DNA of 64,000 nucleotides from Pseudomonas hormoni (GCF_018502625.1 NZ_CP075566.1:1617001-1681000), one strand, 5' to 3'. Numbered from the stretch's first letter, positions 52,892 through 62,597 are shown. Translations and numbers: made by a program. Notes: generated by a model not told the origin, from the letters alone.

Positions 52892-54133
52892 ATGACGCTC
52901 AATCTCCCTCGCTCCCTGCTGGCCACCAGCCTCGGCCTCACGCTCGCCCTCGGCACCTTCGCCCCCACGGCATTCGCCGAACCCCACAAGCAAGTCCTCG
53001 CCGATTCCGAACAGTACAAGGGTGAAGCCCTGAAACTGCTGGAGCGGCTGGTGAACATCGATTCCGGCTCCGGTTATGAACCGGGCCTGACCCAGGTCAG
53101 CGACATCGCCATCGATGAACTGAAAAAACTCGGCGCCACCATCGAACTCGTGCCGAACACGCCGGACAACAGCAACCACGTGATCGCGACGCTGAAGGGT
53201 ACTGGCAAGGCGAAAATCCTGTTGATGGCGCACATGGACACTGTGTTCAAGGAAGGTTCTGCCGCCGAACGCCCGTTTCATATCAAGGACGGTCGCGCCT
53301 ACGGGCCGGGTGTGATGGATGACAAGGGCGGCATCGTCGCCGGTATCTACGCGCTGAAAGTCCTGAAGAACCTCGACTTCAAGGACTATGCGCAAATCAC
53401 CTTTCTGCTCGACGCCAGCGAGGAAACCGGCTCGGACATCGCCACCGACCTGATCAAGAAAACCGCCAAGGCCCATGACGTCACCCTTAACCTCGAACCG
53501 GGTCGCCCGGCGGATGGCCTAGTGGTATGGCGCAAGGGCAGCGCGACCGCCGTCGTCGAAGTCAAAGGCAAGGCGGCCCATGCGGGTGTCGCTCCTGAGC
53601 TGGGTCGTAACGCCGCCATGGAAGCCGCGCACCAGATTTTGCAGCTCGGCAAACTGGGCGATGAAGCAAAGAAAACCACCATCAACTTCACTGTGCTCAA
53701 GGCCGGCGACCGCACCAACGTGATTCCCGATCAAGCCACGGCCAAGGCTGACGTGCGGGCGGCGGTGCCGGAAGAGTTCGACCGGATCGAGAAGGATCTG
53801 GCGCGGGTTTCCAAAGACAAGCTGATACCCGACACCGAAGTCACCACCACACTGCAGCGCGGCTTGCCGCCGATGCCACAAACGGCCGAATCGGATCGGC
53901 TGATGGCGATGGCGCAGGGAATCTATGGCGAAATCGGGCGCAAGTTGACGGAAGAGGGCAGTGGCGGCGCGGCGGATGCGAGCCTGTCAGCAGGCGTGGG
54001 TACGCCGACGCTGGATGGGTTCGGGATTGTGGGCGGCAATATTCATACGCCGGAGGAATACGCGGAGGTTGAGAGTGTGGCACCGCGGATTTATCTGTTG
54101 TCGCGGATGATCATGGAGTTGGCCAAGAAATAA
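52892..54133 (+). CDS. M20-family metallopeptidase, carboxypeptidase G2-like
   Basis: The product is 413 residues with a signal peptide (about 1-29, ending TAFA). Zinc-ligand motifs are LMAHMDTVF, GPGVMDDKGG (bridging Asp), DASEETGS (catalytic Glu and metal Glu), NLEPGRPADG and a C-terminal His in GNIHTPEEYAEV. Size and motifs agree with secreted glutamate carboxypeptidase (CPG2) of Pseudomonas, which removes C-terminal glutamate from folates and peptides. The exact substrate is an inference. Confidence 0.9.
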   Translation: MTLNLPRSLLATSLGLTLALGTFAPTAFAEPHKQVLADSEQYKGEALKLLERLVNIDSGSGYEPGLTQVSDIAIDELKKLGATIELVPNTPDNSNHVIATLKGTGKAKILLMAHMDTVFKEGSAAERPFHIKDGRAYGPGVMDDKGGIVAGIYALKVLKNLDFKDYAQITFLLDASEETGSDIATDLIKKTAKAHDVTLNLEPGRPADGLVVWRKGSATAVVEVKGKAAHAGVAPELGRNAAMEAAHQILQLGKLGDEAKKTTINFTVLKAGDRTNVIPDQATAKADVRAAVPEEFDRIEKDLARVSKDKLIPDTEVTTTLQRGLPPMPQTAESDRLMAMAQGIYGEIGRKLTEEGSGGAADASLSAGVGTPTLDGFGIVGGNIHTPEEYAEVESVAPRIYLLSRMIMELAKK

Positions 54134-54140
54134 GTCGTCA

Positions 54141-54178
54141 GTTCTGGCGCCATCGCCGGCAGACGCTGGCGCCAGAAC
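54141..54178. terminator. Perfect inverted repeat between converging genes
   Basis: GTTCTGGCGCCA and TGGCGCCAGAAC form a 12-bp stem with a 14-base loop, directly after the peptidase stop and before the end of the reverse gene. It lacks a T-tract but is well placed as a bidirectional terminator. Confidence 0.6.
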
Positions 54179-54190
54179 AGACGCACGCTT

Positions 54191-55060
54191 TTACTCTTTA
54201 ACGCTCATGAATTCTTCCGCCCAACGAATGTATTCCTCAGGCTGCGTGTAGGTATGCGTCAGTTCCGTCGCGCTCAGATCCGACGCCTGAGTGAAGATCT
54301 GCCGCTGTTCCCGCAGGCTGTCGTAAGTCGCTTTGATCGCCGCAAAGTAAGCGCCATGCCCGTCGATGGTGACCCGCACGCCCAGTTCGGCCAGGCGATT
54401 GTCGTCGCGCAGCAGCGGGTTGCCATAGGTGACCAGCATCAGCGGCACGGTCAGGTGTTCGGCAATCTGTTCGAGGTGGTCGAAGTCACGCACACCCACC
54501 ATGCAAATCCCGTCCGCACCGGCTTTCTGGTACTGCTGGGTACGGCTGATGACTTCCTGCACTGGCAGGATCCCGGCATTGGTGCGAGCAACGATTGCCA
54601 TTTCCGTATCAACCCGTGCTTCCAGCGCGGCGCGGATCTTGCCGACACCTTCGGCGACGCAGATCAGGTCGGTGGACTTGCGGCCGAATTGCGCGGGCAA
54701 CAGCGTGTCTTCGATGGTCAGGGCAGCCACGCCGGCGCGTTCGAGCTCGACGATGGTGCGCATGACGTTCAATGCGTTGCCGTAGCCGTGATCGGCGTCG
54801 GCGATGACCGGCAATTGCGCAACGCGACCGATTCGGGTGGCCTGCTCGGCGAACTCGCTGAGCGAGATCAGGGCGAAGTCGGGGGCGCCCAGTACCTGCA
54901 ACGAGGCAACCGAACCACCCAAAATCCCCACTTCAAAACCCAGGTCCGCCGCGATGCGTGCAGACATCGGGTCGAAGACCGATGCCGTGTGATAGCACGT
55001 GTTGGAAGCGAACAGTTCACGGAAGTTACGGCGCAAATCCTGATGAGAAAGCCTGGACAT
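54191..55060 (-). CDS. Oxaloacetate decarboxylase of the PEP mutase/isocitrate lyase family
   Basis: The product is 289 residues: [38 protein letters not shown] (metal-binding D-x-D-x-G), [19 protein letters not shown] and [10 protein letters not shown] fit the family. The sequence resembles P. aeruginosa PA4872, shown to decarboxylate oxaloacetate rather than act as PEP mutase. The start is taken as the ATG at 55060 (MSRLSH); an upstream in-frame ATG adds 25 atypical residues. It is a single-gene unit. Confidence 0.85.
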   Translation of the reverse strand: MSRLSHQDLRRNFRELFASNTCYHTASVFDPMSARIAADLGFEVGILGGSVASLQVLGAPDFALISLSEFAEQATRIGRVAQLPVIADADHGYGNALNVMRTIVELERAGVAALTIEDTLLPAQFGRKSTDLICVAEGVGKIRAALEARVDTEMAIVARTNAGILPVQEVISRTQQYQKAGADGICMVGVRDFDHLEQIAEHLTVPLMLVTYGNPLLRDDNRLAELGVRVTIDGHGAYFAAIKATYDSLREQRQIFTQASDLSATELTHTYTQPEEYIRWAEEFMSVKE

Positions 55061-55214
55061 ATGAGTTCCACCAATACAAAGGAATGGAAGGGCTTGAGCA
55101 AGAGTGTCAACGCCGAAGATACAAAAGGCTATCACGCAACAGGGGGGAGAATGATGACGAATTTGCTGGACGGCCGTGATCGAAGCCCATCCTGTAGGGT
55201 GGGAGGCAGGTTTT

Positions 55215-56249
55215 TCAGGCTGCCACAGCCTGTTGCTGTTGATTGAGCAGCGGCACTGCGCGTACGGAGTTGCCGGGTTGCAGTTGCAGGCGTTTGGCGG
55301 TGAGCCGGTCGACGATCAGGCTGTTGCCCACTCGCCTGGCCGGGGCGGCGGTGATGCGGCAGCTTTCCAGTCGGCGGTTGTGGATCAGCCAGACCGGAGC
55401 CTGCTCGTCCGGGGTGCCGATGGTCAGCACCAGCGCCTGGCTGTCGCGTACGGTGCGGATTTTCGACAGCGGTGCCTCGATGACCGGGCCGGCGTCGAAG
55501 ATGTCGATGTAGCCTTTGTGGGTGAAACCTTCGGCCGTGAGGATTTTCATCGCCGGCTCGGTGTTGGGGTGAGCCTTGCCGATCACGGCCTGGGCCTGTT
55601 CGGTGAGCAGGCAGGTGTATAGCGGTTGACGTGGCATCAGTTCGGCGATGAACGCTTTGCTGCCCAGCCCCGACAAGTGATCAGCATGGCTGAAGTCCAT
55701 CTTGAAAAAGTGCCGGCCCAGGCTGTCCCAGAACGGTGAGCAGCCTTGCTCATCGGCGCTGCCACGCAGTTCGGCGATGAGCTTCTCGCCGAACAGGTGG
55801 GAAAATTCGGCCGCAAACAACAAGCGTCCCAACGACAGCAGTCGGCCATTGCTGCCCTGGCGTTGATCGGGTCGCAGGAACAATGAGCAGATCTCCGATT
55901 GCCCGGTCATTTCATTGTTCAGAAACAACGTTGGAATCTGCCGCTGGATACCCAGGTCCGGTGACGAACTGACCGTCAGGCCGACCCGATAGTTGTACCA
56001 GGGCTCGCGCAGCCCGACGGCCCCCGTCAGGGCACTGACCCCCACCACTTGCTGGTCGTCGTCTTCGAGCACGAACAGGTAGTCGGCGTCGGCCCGCTCG
56101 ACCTGTTCGGCGAAGGTCCGTTGTGCCCAGCGCAACCGGTGGGCCAGGCGATCCTCGTTGGCGGGCAGGGTGGTAAACCCCGGACCGGCCTGCCGCACCA
56201 GTGCCAGCAGGGCGGGCAGGTCGGTGACGTGAACCGGACGGACAATCAT
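55215..56249 (-). CDS. aruG: Arginine N-succinyltransferase, beta-type subunit AruG
   Basis: The product is 344 residues: [32 protein letters not shown] core (here [17 protein letters not shown]), [25 protein letters not shown] and [20 protein letters not shown] are AST-family signatures. With AruF it makes the first step of the succinyltransferase pathway of arginine and ornithine breakdown (arginine plus succinyl-CoA). It follows aruF after 55 bases. The usual aruC, aruD, aruB and aruE neighbours are absent, so this may be a second, isolated copy. Confidence 0.88.
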   Translation of the reverse strand: MIVRPVHVTDLPALLALVRQAGPGFTTLPANEDRLAHRLRWAQRTFAEQVERADADYLFVLEDDDQQVVGVSALTGAVGLREPWYNYRVGLTVSSSPDLGIQRQIPTLFLNNEMTGQSEICSLFLRPDQRQGSNGRLLSLGRLLFAAEFSHLFGEKLIAELRGSADEQGCSPFWDSLGRHFFKMDFSHADHLSGLGSKAFIAELMPRQPLYTCLLTEQAQAVIGKAHPNTEPAMKILTAEGFTHKGYIDIFDAGPVIEAPLSKIRTVRDSQALVLTIGTPDEQAPVWLIHNRRLESCRITAAPARRVGNSLIVDRLTAKRLQLQPGNSVRAVPLLNQQQQAVAA

Positions 56250-56304
56250 GATGCAGCTCCTTCTACGGGGCGACGCAGTCGTTGGGCTCGGGCCCGGATG
56301 ATGC

Positions 56305-57321
56305 TCACAGGGCGATCAACCGGATCGGGCTGCCTTCGCTTACGTTCAAGGCCGTGCACATCTCGGTGCTCAAGGGCACGGGATGTCCGGCGGTGTAGTC
56401 CAGGTCGGCGACGATGGCGCGATAGTCCTTCAGCGAATCGTTGCTCACCAGGTAGCGACCGCGAGCATCGATGACGTCGCCCAGTGTTGCCGTGCCGGTC
56501 TGGCTTTGCGCAATGGAACGGATACTGGCGAGGCGCGCGTACAAGGTCGGGCCGCCGTCGAACAGGTCTACGTAACTGTTGGTCTCGAATCCCTCGCGTT
56601 CAAGGATATCGAAGGCTTCCTGGCCATCGGGGTGGATTCGGCCGATGCAGTCCTGCGCTGCCTGGGGCAGCATCGGCACGTAAATCGGGTAGTGCGGCAT
56701 CAGTTCGGCCAGGAACGTCCGGCTCTCCAGCCCGCAAAGGCGCTCGGCCTCGGCGTAGGGCAAGTCGAAGAAGTGTTTGCCCAGCGCGTCCCAGAATGGC
56801 GACCCTCCTTCATCGTCGCTGTAGCCGACGATCTCGGTGATGACCGCTTCGGCAAAGCGCTGCGCATGAGCGGCAATAAACATCAGTCGCGCCCGTGACA
56901 GCAGTTCGGAGGACGGTGTGCGCACCAGCGCCGCATCGATGTGAAAACCACGCAGCAAGGTATGGCCGCTGAGGTCATGACACAACGACAGCGCCGGCAC
57001 GCCATGCTCGATGTTCAGTTCTCGCGAGGCGCTGGTGAAATGGCGGTTGCGCAGGCTGTAGAACGGTTCGTCGAAACCGGCCGTGGCGAGGATCTCCGAG
57101 CAGCCTGCCAGGCGTTGGTTCGTCAGGTCCTCCAGCACGAAGAAGTAGTTTTCCGGGCCATGACCCTCGACGTCTTTGGCGAATGAGGCGCAGGAGTCGA
57201 GAATCCGCTCGCGCAAGCGTTCGGTATCGTCCGGCAAGGACGTGACGCCGACCAGGCTTTCGCGCGCCAGTCGCTGCAACTGGGGCAGGTCGGTTAACTC
57301 CACTGGGCGTAAGACCAGCAT
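56305..57321 (-). CDS. aruF: Arginine N-succinyltransferase, alpha-type subunit AruF
   Basis: The product is 338 residues and homologous to the following gene: MLVLRPVELTDLPQLQRLAR, GVTSLPDD, LSCHDLSG-like LCHDLSGHTLLRGFHID, ITEIVGYSDDEGGSPFWDAL and MPHYPIYVPMLPQAAQDCIG. AruF pairs with AruG as the two-subunit succinyltransferase. The typical AST phrase with E-I-C-S is replaced by TLLRGFHIDAAL, as expected for the alpha subunit. Confidence 0.87.
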   Translation of the reverse strand: MLVLRPVELTDLPQLQRLARESLVGVTSLPDDTERLRERILDSCASFAKDVEGHGPENYFFVLEDLTNQRLAGCSEILATAGFDEPFYSLRNRHFTSASRELNIEHGVPALSLCHDLSGHTLLRGFHIDAALVRTPSSELLSRARLMFIAAHAQRFAEAVITEIVGYSDDEGGSPFWDALGKHFFDLPYAEAERLCGLESRTFLAELMPHYPIYVPMLPQAAQDCIGRIHPDGQEAFDILEREGFETNSYVDLFDGGPTLYARLASIRSIAQSQTGTATLGDVIDARGRYLVSNDSLKDYRAIVADLDYTAGHPVPLSTEMCTALNVSEGSPIRLIAL

Positions 57322-57859
57322 GGATGCACTCCTGTATCAAAGGGTTCGGCGATTGGCACGAACCTGACTATCACTGTCGGTTTCCACGCGTTTAATCGGC
57401 GGTCGCTTGATGGTTTGCCAGCGCCGCTCTTTTTCTAGTCAGCCGTTATTCGGGACAGCACTGTTTCGGTGTCCCATGTAGTGAGAGACCGGTCGGGGTT
57501 TTGGCAACGGAGGCGGTGGTTCATGGTGCTGGGAGAGGGCATCCGGGCTCCTGCTGGATGGGGGGTATTGTTTACATTTAATAATCCGTTACAGCAGTAT
57601 TTATTTAACCCGCGCCCCATGTCTAGTGAATTTTTGCGCGTTCCTGTCCAGCCCCAAAATGGGGCGAAATGCCCGTAGGTTGGGGGCTACACGGATGTCG
57701 ATCAGCGCTGTAGGCCCTCGCTGACAGTGATGTCAGAGATAGCTGCTTTTTAAGAAGGATCGGCGTAATGAAACGCCCTCGATCGCATTTCTTACGGCAC
57801 AATTGCGCCTGAATGGTGGCTTGATGCCGTTTTCTTTTCCTTCAGCCGAGTGATCTTTC
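57322..57859. other. 538-bp intergenic region without a supported gene
   Basis: It separates the divergent aruF and phosphatase genes. Visible structures are an IR GGGACA/TGTCCC (57454-57475) and a perfect small stem GCCCCA-aaa-TGGGGC near 57651-57665. There is also a TGGCACG box on the forward strand at 57354-57360 lacking a proper -12 partner, and an AT-rich patch near 57568-57608 that may be a promoter. A 69-codon open frame here has no ribosome site or protein-like composition. Confidence 0.5.
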
Positions 57860-58432
57860 GTGCAGGCAACCCGTTTGACCCTGATGTGCCACGCTCGAAC
57901 CGTCGCACAGAAATTGGCGCGCTTTCCTACGGATGAGCCTGTTGAGATGGATTGGCAATCGGCACAGGGCTCCCTTCGTTCCCGGTTCAAGGGGAAGCCT
58001 CGCCTGTTCAGTGGTCCGGAACGTCGGGCACGGCAAACCGCCGGGTTGTTCGGCAGTGATGTGGAGATTGTCGAGGCGCTGAGGGATTGCGATTTTGGAC
58101 GCTGGAACGGCGCGCAGATCGATGATCTGCAGAAATCCGAACCGCAGACGCTGCAGGCCTGGCTCGATGACCCGCACTCGGCGCCTCACGGTGGCGAGTC
58201 TGTGGCACAACTCGGTGAGCGGGTGGCTGCATGGCTCAAGACACTGGAAGCAACGCCGGGGCACATCGTTGCCATCACCCATCCATTTGTCATTCGTGCG
58301 GCGTTGACCCAGGTGTTGCAAAGCCCGTCGTTCAATTTAATCGACGTCGAACCGCTGTCAGCCATCGAGTTGCGGTTCAACGGTTGCTGGCGCTTGCGTT
58401 TGTCGGGCACTGGCGTTGAAGGAGCCTGTTAA
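57860..58432 (+). CDS. Histidine phosphatase-family protein, cobalamin-associated
   Basis: The product is 190 residues. The fold is that of the phosphoglycerate mutase/alpha-ribazole phosphatase family: RLTLMCHART at the N-terminus, FSGPERRARQTA, LRDCDFGRWNG, HGGESVAQLGERV and VAITHPFVIRAAL with the second His. The usual L-x-R-H-G starts as L-M-C-H-A, so the Arg before the catalytic His is replaced by Cys. Activity may be altered. It overlaps cobF by one base, which supports a role in cobalamin synthesis or salvage. The GTG start is uncertain. Confidence 0.82.
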   Translation: MQATRLTLMCHARTVAQKLARFPTDEPVEMDWQSAQGSLRSRFKGKPRLFSGPERRARQTAGLFGSDVEIVEALRDCDFGRWNGAQIDDLQKSEPQTLQAWLDDPHSAPHGGESVAQLGERVAAWLKTLEATPGHIVAITHPFVIRAALTQVLQSPSFNLIDVEPLSAIELRFNGCWRLRLSGTGVEGAC

Positions 58433-59187
58433 TGAAAAAACTGATGGTCATCGGCATCGGTGCCGGCAACCCCGACTACATCACGATGCAGGCCGTAAAG
58501 GCGCTGAACCTGGTTGATGTGTTTTTCCTGATGGACAAAGGCCAGAGCAAGGACAAGCTGATCGACCTGCGTCGCGAGATTTGCGAACGCTACATCAGCG
58601 ACCCCGATTACCGCTTCGTTGAAGCGCACAGCCCGGAGCGTGAGCGCGGTGATGTGGACTACAAGGCCAGTGTGGATGATCTGAACCTTGCCAAGCAGCT
58701 GACCTTCGAGCGGCTGATCAATGAGGAAATGTCCGACGGTCAGTGCGGCGGTTTCCTCGTGTGGGGCGATCCGGCGTTGTATGACAGCACCATTCGAATC
58801 CTGCAGGCGATTCTGGCGTCAGGCCGATGTGTCTTCGAGTTTGACGTGATACCCGGCATCACCAGCGTTCAGGCGTTGGCGGCGCAGCACAAGGTGCCGC
58901 TGAACCGGATCGGTCGATCCATCGAAATCACTACCGGCAGGCGGTTGGCGGCCGGGCAGGTGAGTGAAGCCGACAGCCTGGTGGTGATGCTCGACGCGGA
59001 AGATTCCTACCATCAGGTGACGGATCAGGAGACAGAGATTTACTGGGGTGCCTACTTGGGGACGCCGGATGAGATCCTCATCAGCGGCAAGCTCAAGGAC
59101 GTGGCGGATGAGATCGAGCGGGTGCGCAAGGCGGCGCGGTTGGCCAATGGGTGGATTATGGATACGTATCTTTTGCGTAAGCCTTGA
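58432..59187 (+). CDS. cobF: Precorrin-6A synthase (deacetylating) CobF
   Basis: The product is 251 residues of the tetrapyrrole methylase family: KLMVIGIGAGNPDYITMQAV, GGFLVWGDPALYDSTIRIL, FDVIPGITSVQALAAQHKVP and SLVVMLDAEDSY. CobF carries out the C-1 methylation with loss of acetate in the aerobic cobalamin pathway, converting precorrin-5 to precorrin-6A. Length and motifs fit CobF rather than other methylases. AAGGAG lies seven bases before the ATG. Other cob genes are not in the window. Confidence 0.93.
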   Translation: MKKLMVIGIGAGNPDYITMQAVKALNLVDVFFLMDKGQSKDKLIDLRREICERYISDPDYRFVEAHSPERERGDVDYKASVDDLNLAKQLTFERLINEEMSDGQCGGFLVWGDPALYDSTIRILQAILASGRCVFEFDVIPGITSVQALAAQHKVPLNRIGRSIEITTGRRLAAGQVSEADSLVVMLDAEDSYHQVTDQETEIYWGAYLGTPDEILISGKLKDVADEIERVRKAARLANGWIMDTYLLRKP

Positions 59188-59189
59188 AG

Positions 59190-59265
59190 CCGCCTTCGCG
59201 GGCAAGCCTCGCTCCTATAAGTCACCACCATACCTGTGGGAGCGAGGCTTGCCCGCGAAGAGGCC
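59190..59265. repeat. REP pair
   Basis: GCCTTCGCGGGCAAGCCTCGCTCCTA faces GGAGCGAGGCTTGCCCGCGA around a short spacer, giving an inverted REP pair between the converging cobF and ftrA genes. Confidence 0.85.
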
Positions 59266-59277
59266 CTCAACCACACC

Positions 59278-60252
59278 TCAAATCCCCGCTTTGACCCCCC
59301 GCCCAAACCGCTCCCGATACACCGACGGCGGCACGCCGACCACGTTGCGAAACGCCACCCGGAAACTTTCCACCGAGCGATAACCGCAGTGTTCAGCAAT
59401 CCTGTCGGTGTTCTGCCCGGTGCTTTCCAGCAACTCCCGAGCCCGCGCCAGGCGTTCATGTTGCAACCACGCTTTGGGCGGCATGCCTGTGGCTTCCGTA
59501 AACCGACGCAGAAAAGTCCGTTCACTCATGGCCGCTTCGCTGGCCAGGTCGCGAACTTCCAGTGGTTCATGCAAGCGCTCCCGAGCCCACTGCATCACGC
59601 GTGAAAGATCGCTGCGCGGCGTAGGACTGACCGGTGTCGGAATGAACTGCGCCTGGCCGCCGGTGCGTTGCGGTGACATCACCAGCCGCCGCGCCACGGA
59701 ATTGGCCACTTGCGTGCCGAAATCCCGCGCCACCAGGTGCAGGCAGGCATCGATACCGGCCGCGCTGCCCGCCGAGGTAATCAATTGGCCCGAGTCGACA
59801 TAAAGCACGTCCGGGTCCACCAGAATGTTCGGGAATCGCTCGGCCAGTTCCGCGGTGTAGCGCCAATGCGTGGTAGCCCCGTGACCGTCGAGCAAACCGG
59901 TCGCCGCCAGCACAAACACGCCCGAGCAGATCGACAGCAACCGCGCGCCTCGTGCGTGGGCCTGGCGCAGGGCCGCGATCAACGCTTCGGGCACCGGGGC
60001 GCTGCGATCACGCCAGCCGGGAATGATGATGGTCCGGGCGTCTCGGAGCAGTTCCATGCCGCCATCGGCCAGCACCTGAATCCCGCCCATGGCGCGCATC
60101 GGGCCCTGATCGACGGCGGCGATCCGGTGCTCGTACCAGGGGAAATCGAACTCCGGCCGTGCCAGGCCGAAGATCTCCACGGCGATGCCGAACTCGAATG
60201 TGCAGAGGCCGTCGTAGGCCAGAATCGCGACCAATCCAGGGGTGGGCTGCAT
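59278..60252 (-). CDS. ftrA: FtrA-type AraC-family transcriptional regulator
   Basis: The product is 324 residues: an N-terminal DJ-1/PfpI-like domain (IICSGVFVLAATG-type region, here LLSICSGVFVLAATGLLDG) and a C-terminal AraC helix-turn-helix pair (LASEAAMSERTFLRRFTEATG and IAEHCGYRSVESFRVAFRNVVG). Proteins of this GlxA/FtrA group regulate adjacent genes. Here a rhodanese gene is divergently transcribed 101 bases away, which is the usual FtrA partner. The start is the ATG at 60252; a longer frame extends into the intergenic region. Confidence 0.9.
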   Translation of the reverse strand: MQPTPGLVAILAYDGLCTFEFGIAVEIFGLARPEFDFPWYEHRIAAVDQGPMRAMGGIQVLADGGMELLRDARTIIIPGWRDRSAPVPEALIAALRQAHARGARLLSICSGVFVLAATGLLDGHGATTHWRYTAELAERFPNILVDPDVLYVDSGQLITSAGSAAGIDACLHLVARDFGTQVANSVARRLVMSPQRTGGQAQFIPTPVSPTPRSDLSRVMQWARERLHEPLEVRDLASEAAMSERTFLRRFTEATGMPPKAWLQHERLARARELLESTGQNTDRIAEHCGYRSVESFRVAFRNVVGVPPSVYRERFGRGVKAGI

Positions 60253-60353
60253 TTGGCGGAAAGTTCCCGGTGAGTGTCTTGTGCGCCACTTTAGCCGCTG
60301 GCGACTGGGGAATAAAGTCTTCTCACACCCACCGAGACTCTGGAGTACGCCCC

Positions 60354-60788
60354 ATGACCAGCCTGGTCCGCCATGTTCCCGCCGCACCATCGGCCATTGC
60401 CCTGATGCATTTCAGCAACCGTCTGACTTTTGAAACCGACTGTTCCGACGTCTACAACAGCCAACAGGCGGGGGACGTGGATTTTGTCCTGGTGGACGTG
60501 CGCGGTCCGCAGGCGTTCGAGCGCGGACATGTGCCGGGCGCAATCAATTTGCCGGGGCGACTGCTGACCGCCGAAGGGTTGGCGGGTTATGGGAAATCCA
60601 CGCTGTTCGTGGTGTATTGCGCCGGGCCACACTGCAATGGTGCCAACAAGGCCGCGGTGAAACTGGCGGCGCTGGGTTACCCGGTCAAGGAAATGATTGG
60701 CGGGGTGACCGGGTGGCTGGATGAAGGGCTTGAATTGAGCACGCAGGTGCAACAGCCTGCCGCGACCATCATCGGTTGTGAATGCTGA
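60354..60788 (+). CDS. Rhodanese-like sulfurtransferase
   Basis: The product is 144 residues: FVLVDVRGPQAFERGHVPGA is the CH2-type rhodanese start, and the active-site loop is VVYCAGPHCNGANKAA with the catalytic Cys followed by AGPHCNG. It has an additional C-terminal GCEC motif. It is divergent from ftrA and likely controlled by it. GGAG lies nine bases upstream of the ATG. Confidence 0.88.
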   Translation: MTSLVRHVPAAPSAIALMHFSNRLTFETDCSDVYNSQQAGDVDFVLVDVRGPQAFERGHVPGAINLPGRLLTAEGLAGYGKSTLFVVYCAGPHCNGANKAAVKLAALGYPVKEMIGGVTGWLDEGLELSTQVQQPAATIIGCEC

Positions 60789-60812
60789 GCTTCAGACCGC
60801 GTTGATCAAATA

Positions 60813-60942
60813 TGGCGAGGGAGCTTGCTCCCGCTGGGTCGCGAAGCGGCCCCAAAACCTGCTACTGCATTGTGTCAGGAAGAGCACATTCTCACTTTTT
60901 CGACTGCTTCGCAGCCGAGCGGGAGCAAGCTCCCTCGCCACA
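60813..60942. repeat. REPIN with wide spacer
   Basis: TGGCGAGGGAGCTTGCTCCC and its inverse GGGAGCAAGCTCCCTCGCCA flank GCGAAGCGGCCCC and a spacer. It is the same REP type as at 7601-7690. Directly after it, short direct repeats of GTGCCTGCCACAAA-like sequence occur to about 60990. Confidence 0.85.
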
Positions 60943-60990
60943 AAGGCACCTGCCATAAAGGTGCCTGCCACAAAAGCACCTTCCACAGAG

Positions 60991-61644
60991 TCAGCGGCCG
61001 CTTGATACCGCCCACCACTGATCCAGCGTCGCCTGCAACCATTCAAAAACGGCTGCATGGGCGGCGCTGTCCGGTTCACCCCGTGGCAGCGGCGACTCAT
61101 CGGCAAAGTGCGCATTGAGCGTCGCCACCGATGCTGCGTTCCACTCCGGATGAAACTGCAAACCCACCCGCGCAGGGCCTATGCAATACATCTGCTGCTC
61201 GCATTGATCGCTGCTGGCCAGCAACTGCGCGCCGGGTGGCAGCTCTATCGCGTCTTCGTGCCACTCCAGCACGTTCAGCTTCTGGCCATCGGCAAACGTC
61301 ACTGAGGTCCAGCCCGTTTCGGTCCGATCCATCCGCCGCACATTTCCGCCCAGCCCCAGCGCCAATAACTGTGCTCCCAGACAAATCGCAAACACCGGCG
61401 CGCCTCGATCCAGGCAGCCCGCCAGCCACAGCCGTTCTGCCTCCAGCCACGCCGGTCCGGCGTTGGACTCATAAGGCCCGCCCAACAAAATAACCGGTTG
61501 CGCGCTCACGGGTGGTAACTGGCCAAGGTCGGCGCGAAAGACGTTCAACGGCAATCCACGCGACTCGGCCCACTCGGCAATCGCGCCCGGACCTTCGGCA
61601 GGGTGGTGCTGGATCAGGTTCAACCCGCGCATTTCATTGTTCAT
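60991..61644 (-). CDS. Class I glutamine amidotransferase-like protein
   Basis: The product is 217 residues with nucleophile elbow FAICLGAQLLA, GGPYESNAGPAWL and the His-Glu pair in LQFHPEWN, all intact. It resembles stand-alone GMP synthase-like GATases such as those linked to polyamine or arginine breakdown (gamma-glutamyl hydrolase type). The substrate is unknown. It is divergent from an arginine-type binding protein gene. Confidence 0.85.
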   Translation of the reverse strand: MNNEMRGLNLIQHHPAEGPGAIAEWAESRGLPLNVFRADLGQLPPVSAQPVILLGGPYESNAGPAWLEAERLWLAGCLDRGAPVFAICLGAQLLALGLGGNVRRMDRTETGWTSVTFADGQKLNVLEWHEDAIELPPGAQLLASSDQCEQQMYCIGPARVGLQFHPEWNAASVATLNAHFADESPLPRGEPDSAAHAAVFEWLQATLDQWWAVSSGR

Positions 61645-61669
61645 TCAGCTCGCCTTTTTTATAAGTATT

Positions 61670-61685
61670 TGTCGCATATGCACAA
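61670..61685 (+). promoter_or_regulatory. ArgR-type half-site
   Basis: TGTCGC-ATATGCAC-AA exactly fits the Pseudomonas ArgR half-site TGTCGC-N8-AA. It lies in the gap between the GATase and the aotJ-like gene, 122 bases before the latter. No clear second half-site was found. Confidence 0.45.
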
Positions 61686-61806
61686 TTTGCACGCCTGCAG
61701 CCGCTCTAGACTGCCCGCCACTTCGGTCTTCTCCAATAAAAAAGCTCTGACCGAAAGCTACCAATCGAACGCTGCCAATAAAAGCCTCCGCACACAGGAG
61801 TTATAA

Positions 61807-62586
61807 ATGAAGAAGCTAGTGATGTTCGGTGCCCTGGCACTGTCGATGTTGTCCCTGACCGCTGTGGCCGATGACGCCAAGCCGATCCGCATTGGTATCG
61901 AAGCCGGTTACCCGCCATTCTCGATGAAGACGCCTGACGGCAAGCTCACCGGTTTCGACGTCGATATCGGCGACGCGCTGTGCGAGCAGATGAAAGCGAA
62001 GTGTGTCTGGGTCGAGCAAGAGTTCGACGGCCTGATCCCGGCCCTGAAGGTCAAGAAAATCGACGCGATCCTGTCGTCCATGACCATCACCGACGACCGC
62101 AAGAAAAACGTCGATTTCACCATCAAGTATTACCACACCCCGGCGCGCTTCGTGATGAAGGAAGGCTCCGACGTGAAAGACCCGCTGACCGAACTCAAGG
62201 GCAAGAAAGTCGGTGTACTGCGCGCCAGTACCCACGACCGCTTCGCCACTGAAGTGCTGCAACCGGCGGGCATTATCCTGGTGCGTTACGGCTCGCAGCA
62301 GGAAGCCAACCTGGACATGGTCTCCGGCCGCCTCGACGCGATGCTGGCGGACTCGGTCAACCTCGACGACGGTTTCCTGAAAACCGACGCTGGTAAAGGC
62401 TTCGCGTTTGTCGGCCCTACCTACGAAGACGCCAAGTACTTCGGCGGCGGCGCCGGTATTGCGGTGCGCAAGGGTGATAAAGAGCTGGCGGACAAATTCA
62501 ACACCGCCATCACTGAAATCCGCGCCAACGGCAAGTACAAGCAAGTGCAGGACAAGTACTTCGCTTTTGACGTTTACGGCGAGTAA
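61807..62586 (+). CDS. aotJ: Periplasmic basic amino acid-binding protein, AotJ-like
   Basis: The product is 259 residues with a signal peptide (about 1-21, ending AVADD). The family 3 binding-protein signature is [21 protein letters not shown], with [28 protein letters not shown] and the late [18 protein letters not shown]. Similarity to lysine/arginine/ornithine-binding proteins suggests arginine or ornithine uptake. It is followed by a terminator and an M14-family gene. In P. aeruginosa the aot operon contains permease genes next, but those are not within this window. CAGGAG precedes the ATG. Confidence 0.85.
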   Translation: MKKLVMFGALALSMLSLTAVADDAKPIRIGIEAGYPPFSMKTPDGKLTGFDVDIGDALCEQMKAKCVWVEQEFDGLIPALKVKKIDAILSSMTITDDRKKNVDFTIKYYHTPARFVMKEGSDVKDPLTELKGKKVGVLRASTHDRFATEVLQPAGIILVRYGSQQEANLDMVSGRLDAMLADSVNLDDGFLKTDAGKGFAFVGPTYEDAKYFGGGAGIAVRKGDKELADKFNTAITEIRANGKYKQVQDKYFAFDVYGE

Positions 62587-62597
62587 TCGAGCCGTAT

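Noticed and set aside
57353..57368. Possible sigma-54 promoter (TGGCACG) on the forward strand
   Set aside because: The -12 part reads CTGAC rather than TTGC, and the next forward gene is about 500 bases away.
57469..57678. 69-codon open frame in the aruF-phosphatase gap
   Set aside because: No ribosome site, atypical composition and no relation to neighbours.
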